Shown: piece after piece, positions 5,707 through 12,387 of the stretch | How the letters are laid out: every line of letters begins with the position of its first letter | How positions within the stretch are numbered: position 1 is the stretch's first letter | Assembly (NCBI GenBank): GCA_903858085.1 | Contig: CAIOHJ010000294.1 | Location: forward strand, 1 to 12,633 | Origin: an uncultured Chloroflexota bacterium | Lineage (GTDB): Bacteria > Chloroflexota > Anaerolineae > Caldilineales > Caldilineaceae | DNA: 12,633 nt | Reading direction: 5' to 3' | Notes under the pieces: model-generated | What the model saw: the letters and a program-made list of their open reading frames with translations, nothing else | The model's database searches: none | What the model was told of the DNA's origin: nothing | Position numbers and translations under genes: made by a program

Positions 5707-6984
5707 TTATCCGTACCAGATGCGGTGCGGCTCTTCGATCCAGGTGGCAACCTCTTCGAGAAACCTGGCCGCCGGAGCACCGTCGATCACCCGATGGTCG
5801 AAGGTCAGCGAGAGCACCAAACGCTGACGAACAGCCAGCTGACCTGCATGGACAGCCGGGGCTGGCCGAATCCGCCCGGTGCCCAACACCCCAATCTGGG
5901 GCGGGTTGATGAGCGGTGTAAAGGCATCGACCCGCTGTCTGCCCAGATTGGTCAAAGTAAAGGTGCCGCCAGCCAGGTCCGCAGGGGTGAGACGCTGCTG
6001 CGCAACTGCTTCCAGCAAGGCGATCCGCCGTGCCGCCACTGTGCGCAGATTGGCCAGGTCGCTGTTGCGCAGCACAGGCGTCACCAGCCCGCGGGGCGTG
6101 TCGATCGCCAGAGACAGCTGCACCTCTTCACACAAATTCAACCGCACGCCGTCGAAGGTGCCGTTGATGCCGGGCGAGCGCAGCAGACAGCGGGCCACAA
6201 TCAAGGCAAAAAAATCGGTGAAGGTCGGGCGTACCTTCTCCGCAGCCAGGTCCAGGATCGCCTGCTGCCGCAAGGCGACCAGTTCGGTGGCATCGACCTC
6301 GCAGGAGAGCGTGACGGCAACCGCAGCACTGCGGGAGAGCCGTTCAGCGATCGTCTGCCGCAGCGGGCTGAGCGGCTGCCCCACAGCAGCATCGGCGTTC
6401 GGGGTGTTGGCAGCCTCGACCTCTGACAGCACGTCAGCACGCAGAATCCGCCGGCCAGGATGGGCTTTGGCCAGGGTGTCGACATCAATTCCCTCGGCGG
6501 CTGCGGTGCGGCGCGCCAACGGTGAAATACGCGCCGGGAGCTGCGCGGCCGCAACGTCGCGGGCAACGATCATCCCCCCAGGGCCGGTTGGGGTCAGCGC
6601 AGCCAGGTCGATGGCAGCCGCCCGCGCCTGGGCGCGGGCGCGCGGGCTGGCCACCACCCGCTGCAAACGCTCTGGGGGCAACGGTTCCAACACCCGTCGG
6701 CCTGGCGAAGCTGTGGCCAAGGCTGGAGCCAGGGTGGGGGCTTCCTCCGGCTGCACGATCAAGGCGATCGGTGTTTTGACGCGCACCTCTGTCCCTGGCT
6801 CCACCAACAGCGCCGACACCACCCCGCTGACCGGCGCCTCAACTTCCAGCGTCGCCTTGTCCGACTCCACCAGAAACAACGGTTCCCCTTTGGTGACCGG
6901 CTGCCCACTCTGCTTGAGCCATTCTACCAGCACCAATGTTTCCAGCGTCTGGCTGAGGGGCGGCATCAAAACTTGGGTTGGCAT
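5707..6984 (-). CDS. Dihydrolipoamide acyltransferase (E2) of a 2-oxoacid dehydrogenase complex
   Basis: E2 takes the acyl group from E1 onto its lipoyl arm and transfers it to CoA. The protein has 425 residues from the ATG at 6984, with AGGAG 8 bases upstream; a TTG six bases earlier is too close to that site to be the start. Domains are a lipoyl domain at 1-78 with the lipoylated Lys43 in ESDKATLEVE, a Pro/Ala linker, two peripheral-subunit (E3)-binding modules in tandem (about 112-147, ASPRARAQARAAAIDLAAL then TPTGPGGMIV; and 153-188, ISPLARRTAAAEGIDVDTL), and a catalytic acyltransferase domain at about 204-425 with DHRVIDG (His397). Two E3-binding modules are unusual. It is the last gene of the operon, 79 bases after E1-beta. 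No E3 gene is nearby, so a shared dihydrolipoamide dehydrogenase must come from elsewhere. Confidence 0.93.
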   Translation of the reverse strand: MPTQVLMPPLSQTLETLVLVEWLKQSGQPVTKGEPLFLVESDKATLEVEAPVSGVVSALLVEPGTEVRVKTPIALIVQPEEAPTLAPALATASPGRRVLEPLPPERLQRVVASPRARAQARAAAIDLAALTPTGPGGMIVARDVAAAQLPARISPLARRTAAAEGIDVDTLAKAHPGRRILRADVLSEVEAANTPNADAAVGQPLSPLRQTIAERLSRSAAVAVTLSCEVDATELVALRQQAILDLAAEKVRPTFTDFFALIVARCLLRSPGINGTFDGVRLNLCEEVQLSLAIDTPRGLVTPVLRNSDLANLRTVAARRIALLEAVAQQRLTPADLAGGTFTLTNLGRQRVDAFTPLINPPQIGVLGTGRIRPAPAVHAGQLAVRQRLVLSLTFDHRVIDGAPAARFLEEVATWIEEPHRIWYG

Positions 6985-7037
6985 GGACAATTCTCCTGAA
7001 TTTTATGACAAAAGCATGCCTGTTCAGCCACTGCCGT

Positions 7038-7065
7038 GAAAAGCCTGTGGCAGAGAAAGCTTTTC
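7038..7065. repeat. Inverted repeat in the E1-beta/E2 gap
   Basis: GAAAAGC (7038-7044) and GCTTTTC (7059-7065) form a 7-bp stem that includes the E1-beta stop codon. An alternative pairing of CTGCC (7031-7035) with GGCAG (7049-7053) would exclude it. This is the only non-trivial gap (79 bases) in an otherwise tightly packed operon. The structure might stabilise the 3' end of the upstream message or tune the E2 level, but it is short and has no U-tract. Confidence 0.25.
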
Positions 7066-8086
7066 AGTACACACCAAACAACGAACGCACTGTGTCGACC
7101 ACCCGCGCCGTGCTGGGCACATAGTGCTGCTCCAGAACTGGCGCAAACGGTGGCGGCACATCGGGCGCAGCCACCCGTTTGATGGGAGCATCCAGCCAGA
7201 CAAACGCTTCATCGGCCATCCACGCAGCAACCTCTGCCCCCCAGCCATTGGTCAGATTGTCCTCTTCGACAATCACCAGCCGTCCAGTTTTTTTCACCGA
7301 ATGCAAAACCCGCTCTTTGTCGAAAGGAACCAGTGTGCGTGGGTCGATCACCTCTGCCTCAATCCCTTCCTGGGCCAGCACCCCTGCCGCCTCCAGCGCA
7401 CGGTAGAGCATGAGCAAAGAGGCCACAATCGTGACATCCTTTCCGACACGGCGCACCATTGCTTCCCCGATCGGGACAATGTACTCTTCGTCGGGCACCT
7501 CACCTTTGGGGCTGACGGCACCTTTTTCGCTGCGGGCCCCTTTGGAGCCGTAGAGAAGCTTGTGTTCAAAAAAAAGCACAGGGTTGTCATCGCGGATGGC
7601 CGCTTTGAGCAACCCTTTGGCGTCGTAGGCCGTGGCAGGGGCGACCACCTTCAACCCAGGCACATGGGTAAAAAAGGCTTCCGGGCTCTGCGCATGCTGG
7701 GCCCCGCGCGCGGTCGCCCCAACCGGTGCCCGCATGACCATCGGCACAGCCAGCGCGCCGGCCGACATATACCGCAGTTTGGCTGCCTGGTTGACCAGCT
7801 GGTCCATCATGTTGAAGAGAAAATCGCTGTACTGTACGTCGGCAACCGGCCGCATACCACAGAGGGCTGCACCGATGGCGACGCCGGCGATGGCCGCTTC
7901 GGAGATCGGCGTATCACGCACACGCTGGCGCCCAAATTCCTCCGCAAGGCCCAGCGTCACTGTAAATGCGCCACCAAACCCGCCCGGCACACCAATGTCC
8001 TCTCCCAACAGAAAGACGCGCGGGTCACGGCGCATCTCTTCGCGCAGCGCCTGGCGCAACGCTTCGGCAATCGTCATCTCAGCCAT
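7064..8086 (-). CDS. 2-oxoacid dehydrogenase E1 component, beta subunit
   Basis: The 340-residue protein is the beta chain of a heterotetrameric, thiamine-diphosphate-dependent E1 (pyruvate, acetoin or branched-chain ketoacid type). Family landmarks are an N-terminal MAEMTIAEALRQAL, the active-site Glu in VFLLGEDIG (around residue 30), DTPISEAAIAGVAIGAALCG, and VADVQYSDFLFNMMDQL with NQAAKLRYMS. The C-terminal transketolase domain carries VIDPRTLVPFDKERVLHSV followed by KTGRLVIVEEDN. The length is normal. ATG at 8086 is chosen over an upstream TTG at 8092 because AGGAG lies 6 bases before it, overlapping the stop of the alpha-subunit gene 9 bases upstream. The sequence cannot separate pyruvate from acetoin or another substrate; the lack of E3 and the GntR control suggest a catabolic complex and not the housekeeping pyruvate dehydrogenase. 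Confidence 0.93.
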   Translation of the reverse strand: MAEMTIAEALRQALREEMRRDPRVFLLGEDIGVPGGFGGAFTVTLGLAEEFGRQRVRDTPISEAAIAGVAIGAALCGMRPVADVQYSDFLFNMMDQLVNQAAKLRYMSAGALAVPMVMRAPVGATARGAQHAQSPEAFFTHVPGLKVVAPATAYDAKGLLKAAIRDDNPVLFFEHKLLYGSKGARSEKGAVSPKGEVPDEEYIVPIGEAMVRRVGKDVTIVASLLMLYRALEAAGVLAQEGIEAEVIDPRTLVPFDKERVLHSVKKTGRLVIVEEDNLTNGWGAEVAAWMADEAFVWLDAPIKRVAAPDVPPPFAPVLEQHYVPSTARVVDTVRSLFGVY

Positions 8087-8095
8087 CGTCAACTC

Positions 8096-9076
8096 CTATG
8101 CATAGACATCTTCGTACAGCGACATGGGTTCGGGCGAAGGGCTGGCTTCCGCAAACGCAATCGCGTCGGCCAGAGTCGCTTCGATCTGCTGGTCGACAGC
8201 CTGAAGCGCTTCTGGGGTGAAGTGCCCCCCCGCAGTCAGCCACGCGACAAAATTGGGGAGAGGGTCCCGTTCCTGCCACTCTTTTTCCTCTTGCTGGGTG
8301 CGGTAGGTGCGCGGGTCAGAACGGGAATGGCCGCAAAGCCGATAGGTCAAACACTCGAGCAGGGTGGGCCCTTCCCCGCTGCGCGCACGCGCAACCGCCG
8401 CCGCAGCCGCTGCCCGCACCGCCAGAACATCGTTGCCATCCACCACAACCCCTGGGATCCCATAGGCCCCCGCGCGATCGGCCACATGGGCAATCGAGAA
8501 CGCTTCCTGAAAAGGAGTTGACGCTGCATAAAGGTTGTTTTCACAAACGAAAACAACCGGCAGCCGCCAGATGGCCGCAATGTTCACCCCTTCGTGCCAG
8601 GCCCCTTCATTGGCGGCGCCGTCGCCAAAAAAACAAAGGGTCACAGCATCGCTTCCCTGCAAGGTCGCAGCCAGCGCAGCACCAGCTGCGATCGGCACAT
8701 TGCCCCCCACAATCGCAATCGCCGGCACAAACCCACGGGCAAAATCCCCAATGTGCATCGACCCTCCCTTCCCTTTGCAGGTGCCGGTCGACCTGGCCAT
8801 CAGCTCGGCCATCATCGCATGCGGAGAAACCCCATGCGCCAATGCATGCGCATGAGGACGATGCGTGCTGAACACCGTGTCCCCCGGCCGCAAACAGTGC
8901 AACGCACCCGCCGCAGTGGCCTCCTGCCCAATCGCAAGGTGGAGCGTCGATGGAATACGCCCCTGCAAATACAGCTCGTTGACTGTCTCTTCAAAACGCC
9001 GCGCCAGACGCATCCGCCGATAGAGATCGAGCAACTCCTCCTTCTTCAACGGGGGGATTGTGTGCTGTTGGTCCAT
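8096..9076 (-). CDS. 2-oxoacid dehydrogenase E1 component, alpha subunit
   Basis: The alpha chain of the thiamine-diphosphate-dependent E1 (326 residues, normal for the pyruvate/acetoin type) pairs with the next gene. It decarboxylates the 2-oxoacid and passes the acyl unit to E2. The thiamine-diphosphate/Mg motif is clear: GDGAANEGAWHEGVNIAAIW starting at Gly151 and ending in CENN (Asn180-Asn181). Other family landmarks are IGQEATAAGALHCLRPGD (49-66), STHRPHAHALAHG (70-82), GKGGSMHI (102-109), and the loop YRLCGHSRSDPRTYR (245-259). ATG at 9076 has AGGAG 5 bases upstream. An earlier in-frame GTG at 9091 would overlap the regulator gene and lacks such a site. The gene begins 8 bases after the GntR stop, so regulator and enzyme are co-transcribed. 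Overall look is closest to acetoin/pyruvate E1-alpha. Confidence 0.93.
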   Translation of the reverse strand: MDQQHTIPPLKKEELLDLYRRMRLARRFEETVNELYLQGRIPSTLHLAIGQEATAAGALHCLRPGDTVFSTHRPHAHALAHGVSPHAMMAELMARSTGTCKGKGGSMHIGDFARGFVPAIAIVGGNVPIAAGAALAATLQGSDAVTLCFFGDGAANEGAWHEGVNIAAIWRLPVVFVCENNLYAASTPFQEAFSIAHVADRAGAYGIPGVVVDGNDVLAVRAAAAAAVARARSGEGPTLLECLTYRLCGHSRSDPRTYRTQQEEKEWQERDPLPNFVAWLTAGGHFTPEALQAVDQQIEATLADAIAFAEASPSPEPMSLYEDVYA

Positions 9077-9084
9077 GCAGACTC

Positions 9085-9855
9085 CTACCACTCGGTCACT
9101 GGGCTGTTCGAAGAAACAGCAATTTTGGATATTTCCGCGGGCAAATCCACATAATAGCGAAGCCGGTCACCCCGCAAGAGAGCCTTGCTCAGCACAACAG
9201 GGTGATCGCCAGCCTGGTACGTAATATTTTGCAGCAACAACACCGGCGCACCTACCGTTATGTGCAGCAGATGAGCTTCAAACGGGTCGGCGCTGACCGC
9301 TTCAAAGTACTGCCGCGCCCGCACCAGAGGAAGACCCTGTTGCTTCTCCAACAAGGTGTACAAAGGAGAGTTTTCGACATCGGCCACCGTGAGGCGGGGA
9401 CACAGGGCGGCAGGGACAAAGACGCTCTCCAACACGAGCGGCTCGGTGCCCGCCAGACGCAGCCGGACAATTTTATAGACCAGTGCGCCCTCGGAAAGTG
9501 CCAATGTACGCGCCACACTGCGCGCAGCAACGATCCGTTCAAAACTCAAAATCTGCGCAGCCGGAAGCACCCCTTGCTGCACAATCAGATCGGTGAAGCT
9601 GTAGAGCCGACCCAGGCTGCGTTCAATTTTGGGCGGCAACACCCAGGTTCCCTTGCCCTGTTTGCGACAGAGCAGCCCTTCCCGCACCAGCTGGTCAATC
9701 GCCTGGCGCACAGGCCCCCGGCTGACCGCATAGACGGCACACAGCGCAGCCTCGGTTGGAATGAGCGCACCCACCGGCCATTCACCGCTGTTGATCTTTT
9801 CGACGAAAAGCTCTTTGAGCTGGTAATGAAGCGGGATTGCACTGGGATGGAGCAT
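9085..9855 (-). CDS. GntR-family transcriptional regulator, HutC subfamily (UTRA domain)
   Basis: The protein (256 residues from ATG 9855) has an N-terminal winged helix-turn-helix: IPLHYQLKELFVEKINSGEW, then PTEAALCAVYAVSRGPVRQA and LVREGLLCRKQGKGTWV, which is the canonical GntR pattern. From about residue 80 it matches a UTRA ligand-binding domain (GRLYSFTDLI, ALVYKIVRLRLAGTEPLVLE, and the closing LRYYVDL). Members are usually repressors released by a sugar phosphate, amino sugar or histidine-pathway metabolite. An in-frame GTG at 9885 would add ten residues, but MLHPSAIPLHYQL is the typical start and the GTG is crowded by a hairpin. It is the first gene of the E1/E2 operon and divergent from the aldolase gene. 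It very likely binds the palindrome at 9961-9978, controlling itself, the dehydrogenase and the aldolase-kinase pair. Confidence 0.92.
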   Translation of the reverse strand: MLHPSAIPLHYQLKELFVEKINSGEWPVGALIPTEAALCAVYAVSRGPVRQAIDQLVREGLLCRKQGKGTWVLPPKIERSLGRLYSFTDLIVQQGVLPAAQILSFERIVAARSVARTLALSEGALVYKIVRLRLAGTEPLVLESVFVPAALCPRLTVADVENSPLYTLLEKQQGLPLVRARQYFEAVSADPFEAHLLHITVGAPVLLLQNITYQAGDHPVVLSKALLRGDRLRYYVDLPAEISKIAVSSNSPVTEW

Positions 9856-9927
9856 CAGACATGCATCCTCATCTGACTCGGTCACGGCCCCTCATCGGGC
9901 CAGACAACTCATTTTTTGGCCCCCCTC

Positions 9928-9956
9928 ACTGTAACACCAAGAGCCGATGGCGTCAA
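9928..9956 (-). promoter_or_regulatory. Promoter of the gntR-dehydrogenase operon
   Basis: On the minus strand a -35 TTGACG (9951-9956) is 17 bases from a -10 TACAGT (9928-9933), which also has an extended TG one base upstream. Transcription would begin near 9921. The 5' leader contains GGCCC-GATGAG-GGGCC, a short stem next to the alternative GTG at 9885, which favours use of the ATG at 9855. The -35 box is 4 bases from the operator palindrome. Confidence 0.65.
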
Positions 9957-9960
9957 ATAT

Positions 9961-9978
9961 TGTCTATATGTATAGACA
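9961..9978. promoter_or_regulatory. GntR/HutC-type operator palindrome
   Basis: TGTCTATATGTATAGACA is a perfect inverted repeat with two 8-base arms around a 2-base centre. The GTCTATA...TATAGAC arms follow the GTxTA...TAxAC pattern typical of HutC-subfamily GntR operators. It fits exactly between two divergent -35 boxes (9951-9956 on the minus strand, 9981-9986 on the plus strand), so one bound dimer could block both promoters. Confidence 0.8.
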
Positions 9979-9980
9979 TT

Positions 9981-10010
9981 TTGACACTTCAGTGCTTTTG
10001 CTGCTATGCT
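9981..10010 (+). promoter_or_regulatory. Promoter of the aldolase-kinase operon
   Basis: A consensus -35 TTGACA (9981-9986) is followed after 18 bases by TATGCT (10005-10010). Transcription would start near 10017, about 55 bases before the ATG at 10073. The -35 box begins 2 bases after the operator palindrome, so binding there should exclude RNA polymerase. Confidence 0.7.
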
Positions 10011-10072
10011 CTCCGCCAGCAGATAAACCGTCTACCAAGACAAAACTTTTCGAGCTGGAATCGGAGGCCGGT

Positions 10073-10957
10073 ATGCCAGTCGTCTCTTTGCAACAGCTTT
10101 TGCACCATGCCCAGCAATCTCACTATGCAGTGGGGTATTTTGAGGCATGGGATCTCTACTCGCTGGAAGCAGTCCTGCACGCCGCAGAAGCACTTCGTTC
10201 CCCAGCAATCCTGGGCTTTGGCGCTGCAGTGACAGAGGAAAGGTGGTACGATCAGCATGGGGTCGAGGCAATGAGTGGGCTGGCGCGCACACTGGCACAG
10301 CGATCGAGCGTGCCAACCGCTGTGCTGTTCAACGAGGCACAAAATTTCGCCCAGGCGGTGCGCGGGCTGGCTGCAGGATGCAACGCTGTGATGCTGGAGA
10401 GCACCCATTTCTCGGAAGAGGAACATCTGACCGCCACACAACAGCTGACGCGGGTAGCCCACAGCCTGGGCGCAGCAGTGGAGGCCGAGGTCGGCCATCT
10501 GGCCAATGCAACCGACCCAACGCTGCACGCTGTGCCGACCGACCCGGCAGCCGCTGCTCGGTTTGTGGCTGCAACCGGGGTCGACGCGCTGGCAGTTTCG
10601 ATCGGCAACGTTCATCTCCTCGCCCAGGGCGAAGCTACCATCGATCTGGAACGATTGGATCGCCTGCATCGTGCAGTCTCTGTGCCATTGGTGATCCATG
10701 GGGGCACAGGGTTCCCGCGCAGCGCAGTCTCTGATGCCATTCGGTTGGGGGTGGCAAAGTTCAATGTCGGGACTGTGCTGAAACAGGTTTTCTGCGATGC
10801 AGTGGTCGCTGCGCTAGGGCGACCTGCTGGGATACACGAGCGGATGGGGTCGCGCACTGCGCCCGATATTCTGTTTGCTGGCCAAGAAGCCATGCAACGC
10901 AAGATCGAAGAACTGATCGAAACCTATGGCAGCATCGGGTGGGCAACTCATTGGTGA
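10073..10957 (+). CDS. Class II aldolase-like protein with altered metal site
   Basis: The protein of 294 residues follows a good ribosome binding site (GGAGG 5 bases before the ATG). It has the ketose-bisphosphate aldolase TIM barrel: MPVVSLQQLLHHAQ at the start, AVGYFEAWDLYSLEAVLHAA (where classical members have GAFNVNN), VEAEVGHL (Glu139 equivalent of the second acidic residue), VDALAVSIGNVH (His181), VIHGGTGFP (His209), and GVAKFNVGT (226-234). The notable change is at TAVLFNEAQNF: classical enzymes have LHLDHG, whose Asp is the catalytic acid/base and whose His binds zinc. Here they are Asn87 and Glu88. The other two zinc ligands remain. The protein may bind metal differently, cleave an unusual substrate, or do another reaction on the same fold. 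The kinase gene follows 6 bases later, so the pair would phosphorylate and then cleave a sugar-like compound. Its promoter is shared with the GntR regulator's operator. Confidence 0.88.
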   Translation: MPVVSLQQLLHHAQQSHYAVGYFEAWDLYSLEAVLHAAEALRSPAILGFGAAVTEERWYDQHGVEAMSGLARTLAQRSSVPTAVLFNEAQNFAQAVRGLAAGCNAVMLESTHFSEEEHLTATQQLTRVAHSLGAAVEAEVGHLANATDPTLHAVPTDPAAAARFVAATGVDALAVSIGNVHLLAQGEATIDLERLDRLHRAVSVPLVIHGGTGFPRSAVSDAIRLGVAKFNVGTVLKQVFCDAVVAALGRPAGIHERMGSRTAPDILFAGQEAMQRKIEELIETYGSIGWATHW

Positions 10958-10963
10958 GCTGAG

Positions 10964-11950
10964 ATGGAACAGACAAACGCCACACAATTCAAACCACAGG
11001 TCGCGTGTATTGGGATTTTGGTAGCGGATCTTTTTGTCCCGCCGCTGCCGCGTTTGCCAGAAGCAGGGGAGCTGTTGCGCGTCGATGATTTTTTGCTTTC
11101 GGTGGGCGGTTGTGCGGCCAACACGGCAGTAGACCTGGCACGTCTGGGGGGGAGTGCCGCTGTTTTTGGCAAAGTGGGGCAGGATCTTTTCGGGGATTTT
11201 GTCGTGCAGGAGCTGGCGCGGCAGGGGGCAGAGACGGGCAGCATCACACGTTCTGCCAGACAGCCGACCTCGCGCACGGTGATTTTACCGGTGGACGGGG
11301 AAGACCGGCGGTACATCCATTCTGTCGGCGCAAATGCTGAGTTTACACTCGCCGACGTCGATCTCAGCCGGGTGTTCGATGCGCGTATTTTGTATGTGGG
11401 GGGGTATCTGCTGCTGCCAGGGATAGCACCTGAAGCGCTTTTCAACCTTTTTGACCAGGCACAGCAGCATGGCATGGCCACAGTGCTGGACGTTGCAGGG
11501 GTGCGGCCGGGCGATCTGAGGCTGCTGACCGAAGTTTTGCCGGCGGTCAATCTGTTTTTGCCAAACCGGGACGAAGCAGCAGCGCTCACGGGCATCGACG
11601 ATGTGGCAGAACAGGCGGAGCTTTTTTTGCGGCTGGGCGCAGAACAGGTGGGCATCACCCTGGGGGAAAAAGGGGCATTTGTCAGCAGCCGCACGGAGCG
11701 CATCTGGGCTGAACCCTTTGCAGTGCATGCGGTCGACGCTTCAGGAGGCGGGGATGCGTTTGCAGCCGGCTGCATGGTCGGCCTGCTGGAGGGGTGGGAT
11801 CTGGAGCGCACCGTCACCTTTGCCTCGGCCGTCGGGGCGCTGGCCTGTACTGCACTCGGCTGCACCCTGGGCGTGCGCACACGGGCAGAGACCGAAGCTT
11901 TTATTCACAGCCAGCCCGCCCGCCGGCACACCCGCTCACCGCGGCCATAG
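10964..11950 (+). CDS. PfkB/ribokinase-family carbohydrate kinase
   Basis: The kinase of 328 residues would phosphorylate a sugar or sugar-acid with ATP in the cytosol. The first PfkB signature is SVGGCAANTAVDLARLG (46-62). The second, DASGGGDAFAAG, gives the anion-hole glycines 261-263 and catalytic base Asp264. The usual DTTGAGD is here DASGGGD, which keeps the needed residues. ATP-site strands LFLPNRDEAAALTG and VGITLGEKGAFVSS are present. The N-terminus GILVADLFVPPLPRLPEAGE fits the ribokinase/deoxy-ketogluconokinase side of the family and not adenosine kinase. It begins 6 bases after the aldolase-like gene with only a weak GGTGAG before it, so its translation is probably coupled. The substrate cannot be named. 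With its neighbours it would supply the phosphorylated substrate for the aldolase-like enzyme. Confidence 0.92.
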   Translation: MEQTNATQFKPQVACIGILVADLFVPPLPRLPEAGELLRVDDFLLSVGGCAANTAVDLARLGGSAAVFGKVGQDLFGDFVVQELARQGAETGSITRSARQPTSRTVILPVDGEDRRYIHSVGANAEFTLADVDLSRVFDARILYVGGYLLLPGIAPEALFNLFDQAQQHGMATVLDVAGVRPGDLRLLTEVLPAVNLFLPNRDEAAALTGIDDVAEQAELFLRLGAEQVGITLGEKGAFVSSRTERIWAEPFAVHAVDASGGGDAFAAGCMVGLLEGWDLERTVTFASAVGALACTALGCTLGVRTRAETEAFIHSQPARRHTRSPRP

Positions 11951-11994
11951 CGCTGCCGGGCCAAGGGTCGGTCGCAGCAGAGCTCTCCCCCCCT

Positions 11995-12024
11995 TTGGCA
12001 AGAGTCCCTCCCCCATGCTATACT
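11995..12024 (+). promoter_or_regulatory. Promoter of the muconolactone isomerase-like gene
   Basis: TTGGCA (11995-12000) and TATACT (12019-12024) are separated by 18 bases, with a TG one base upstream of the -10 box (extended -10). It lies 45 bases after the kinase stop and would give a leader of about 35 bases, so the small downstream gene is probably transcribed on its own. Confidence 0.6.
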
Positions 12025-12064
12025 CTGTTGTGTTTTGCAAAGCAGCCCAACAGAAAGGAAATCG

Positions 12065-12376
12065 ATGAAGATTCTGGCAGTCGAACGCCCGCTGCCCCCG
12101 CCTGACCCGGCAGCCTACACCCCAGCGCTGCTGGAAGCCGAAGCCCGCCGCGCCTGGGAACTTTACCAGGCCGGTACCCTGCGCGAGCTCTATTTTCGCG
12201 CCGACCGCGTCGAAGCGGTGCTTCTCCTCGAATGCGACTGCACAGAAACAGCAGAAGCAGCCCTCGCCACCCTGCCACTCGTCGCCGCCGGGCTGGTCGC
12301 CTTCGATCTCATCCCGCTCATTCCCTACCCCGGCTTCGCCCGCCTCTTCGCCCCAGAACACCCCCCCCAGCCCTGA
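12065..12376 (+). CDS. Muconolactone delta-isomerase-like small protein
   Basis: The 103-residue protein starts at ATG 12065 (AAAGGA upstream) with MKILAVERPLPPPDP and continues with a helix rich in Glu/Arg (LLEAEARRAWELYQAGTL), RELYFRADRVEAVLLLEC, ALATLPLVAAGLVAFDLIPL and PYPGFARLF. This is the pattern of the muconolactone isomerase-like ferredoxin-fold (dimeric alpha-beta barrel) family. Most such proteins have no proven reaction and are not tied to muconolactone. A frame extending to 12035 is rejected because the family begins at MKILAVE. It lies downstream of the kinase with its own promoter, and its stop is only 11 bases from the stop of the convergent right-edge gene. A functional link with the dehydrogenase locus is not shown. 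Confidence 0.75.
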   Translation: MKILAVERPLPPPDPAAYTPALLEAEARRAWELYQAGTLRELYFRADRVEAVLLLECDCTETAEAALATLPLVAAGLVAFDLIPLIPYPGFARLFAPEHPPQP

Positions 12377-12387
12377 TCCAGCCTGGC

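Noticed and set aside
5629..5708. Rho-independent terminator after the E2 gene
   Set aside because: Stems are present but no U-tract follows on the minus strand. The T-run on the other strand is about 10 bases away from the stem.
7124..8521. 465-codon open frame on the plus strand
   Set aside because: It is antisense to the E1-alpha and E1-beta genes, which match their families over their full lengths.
9947..10072. Upstream start for the aldolase-like protein
   Set aside because: The frame is open, but it would begin inside the operator and promoter. The ATG at 10073 has a strong ribosome binding site and gives the family's normal N-terminus.
9085..11950. Inositol (iol) catabolic operon
   Set aside because: Kinase and aldolase types fit, but no inositol dehydrogenase, dehydratase, hydrolase or isomerase gene is present, and the aldolase lacks the usual active-site residues.
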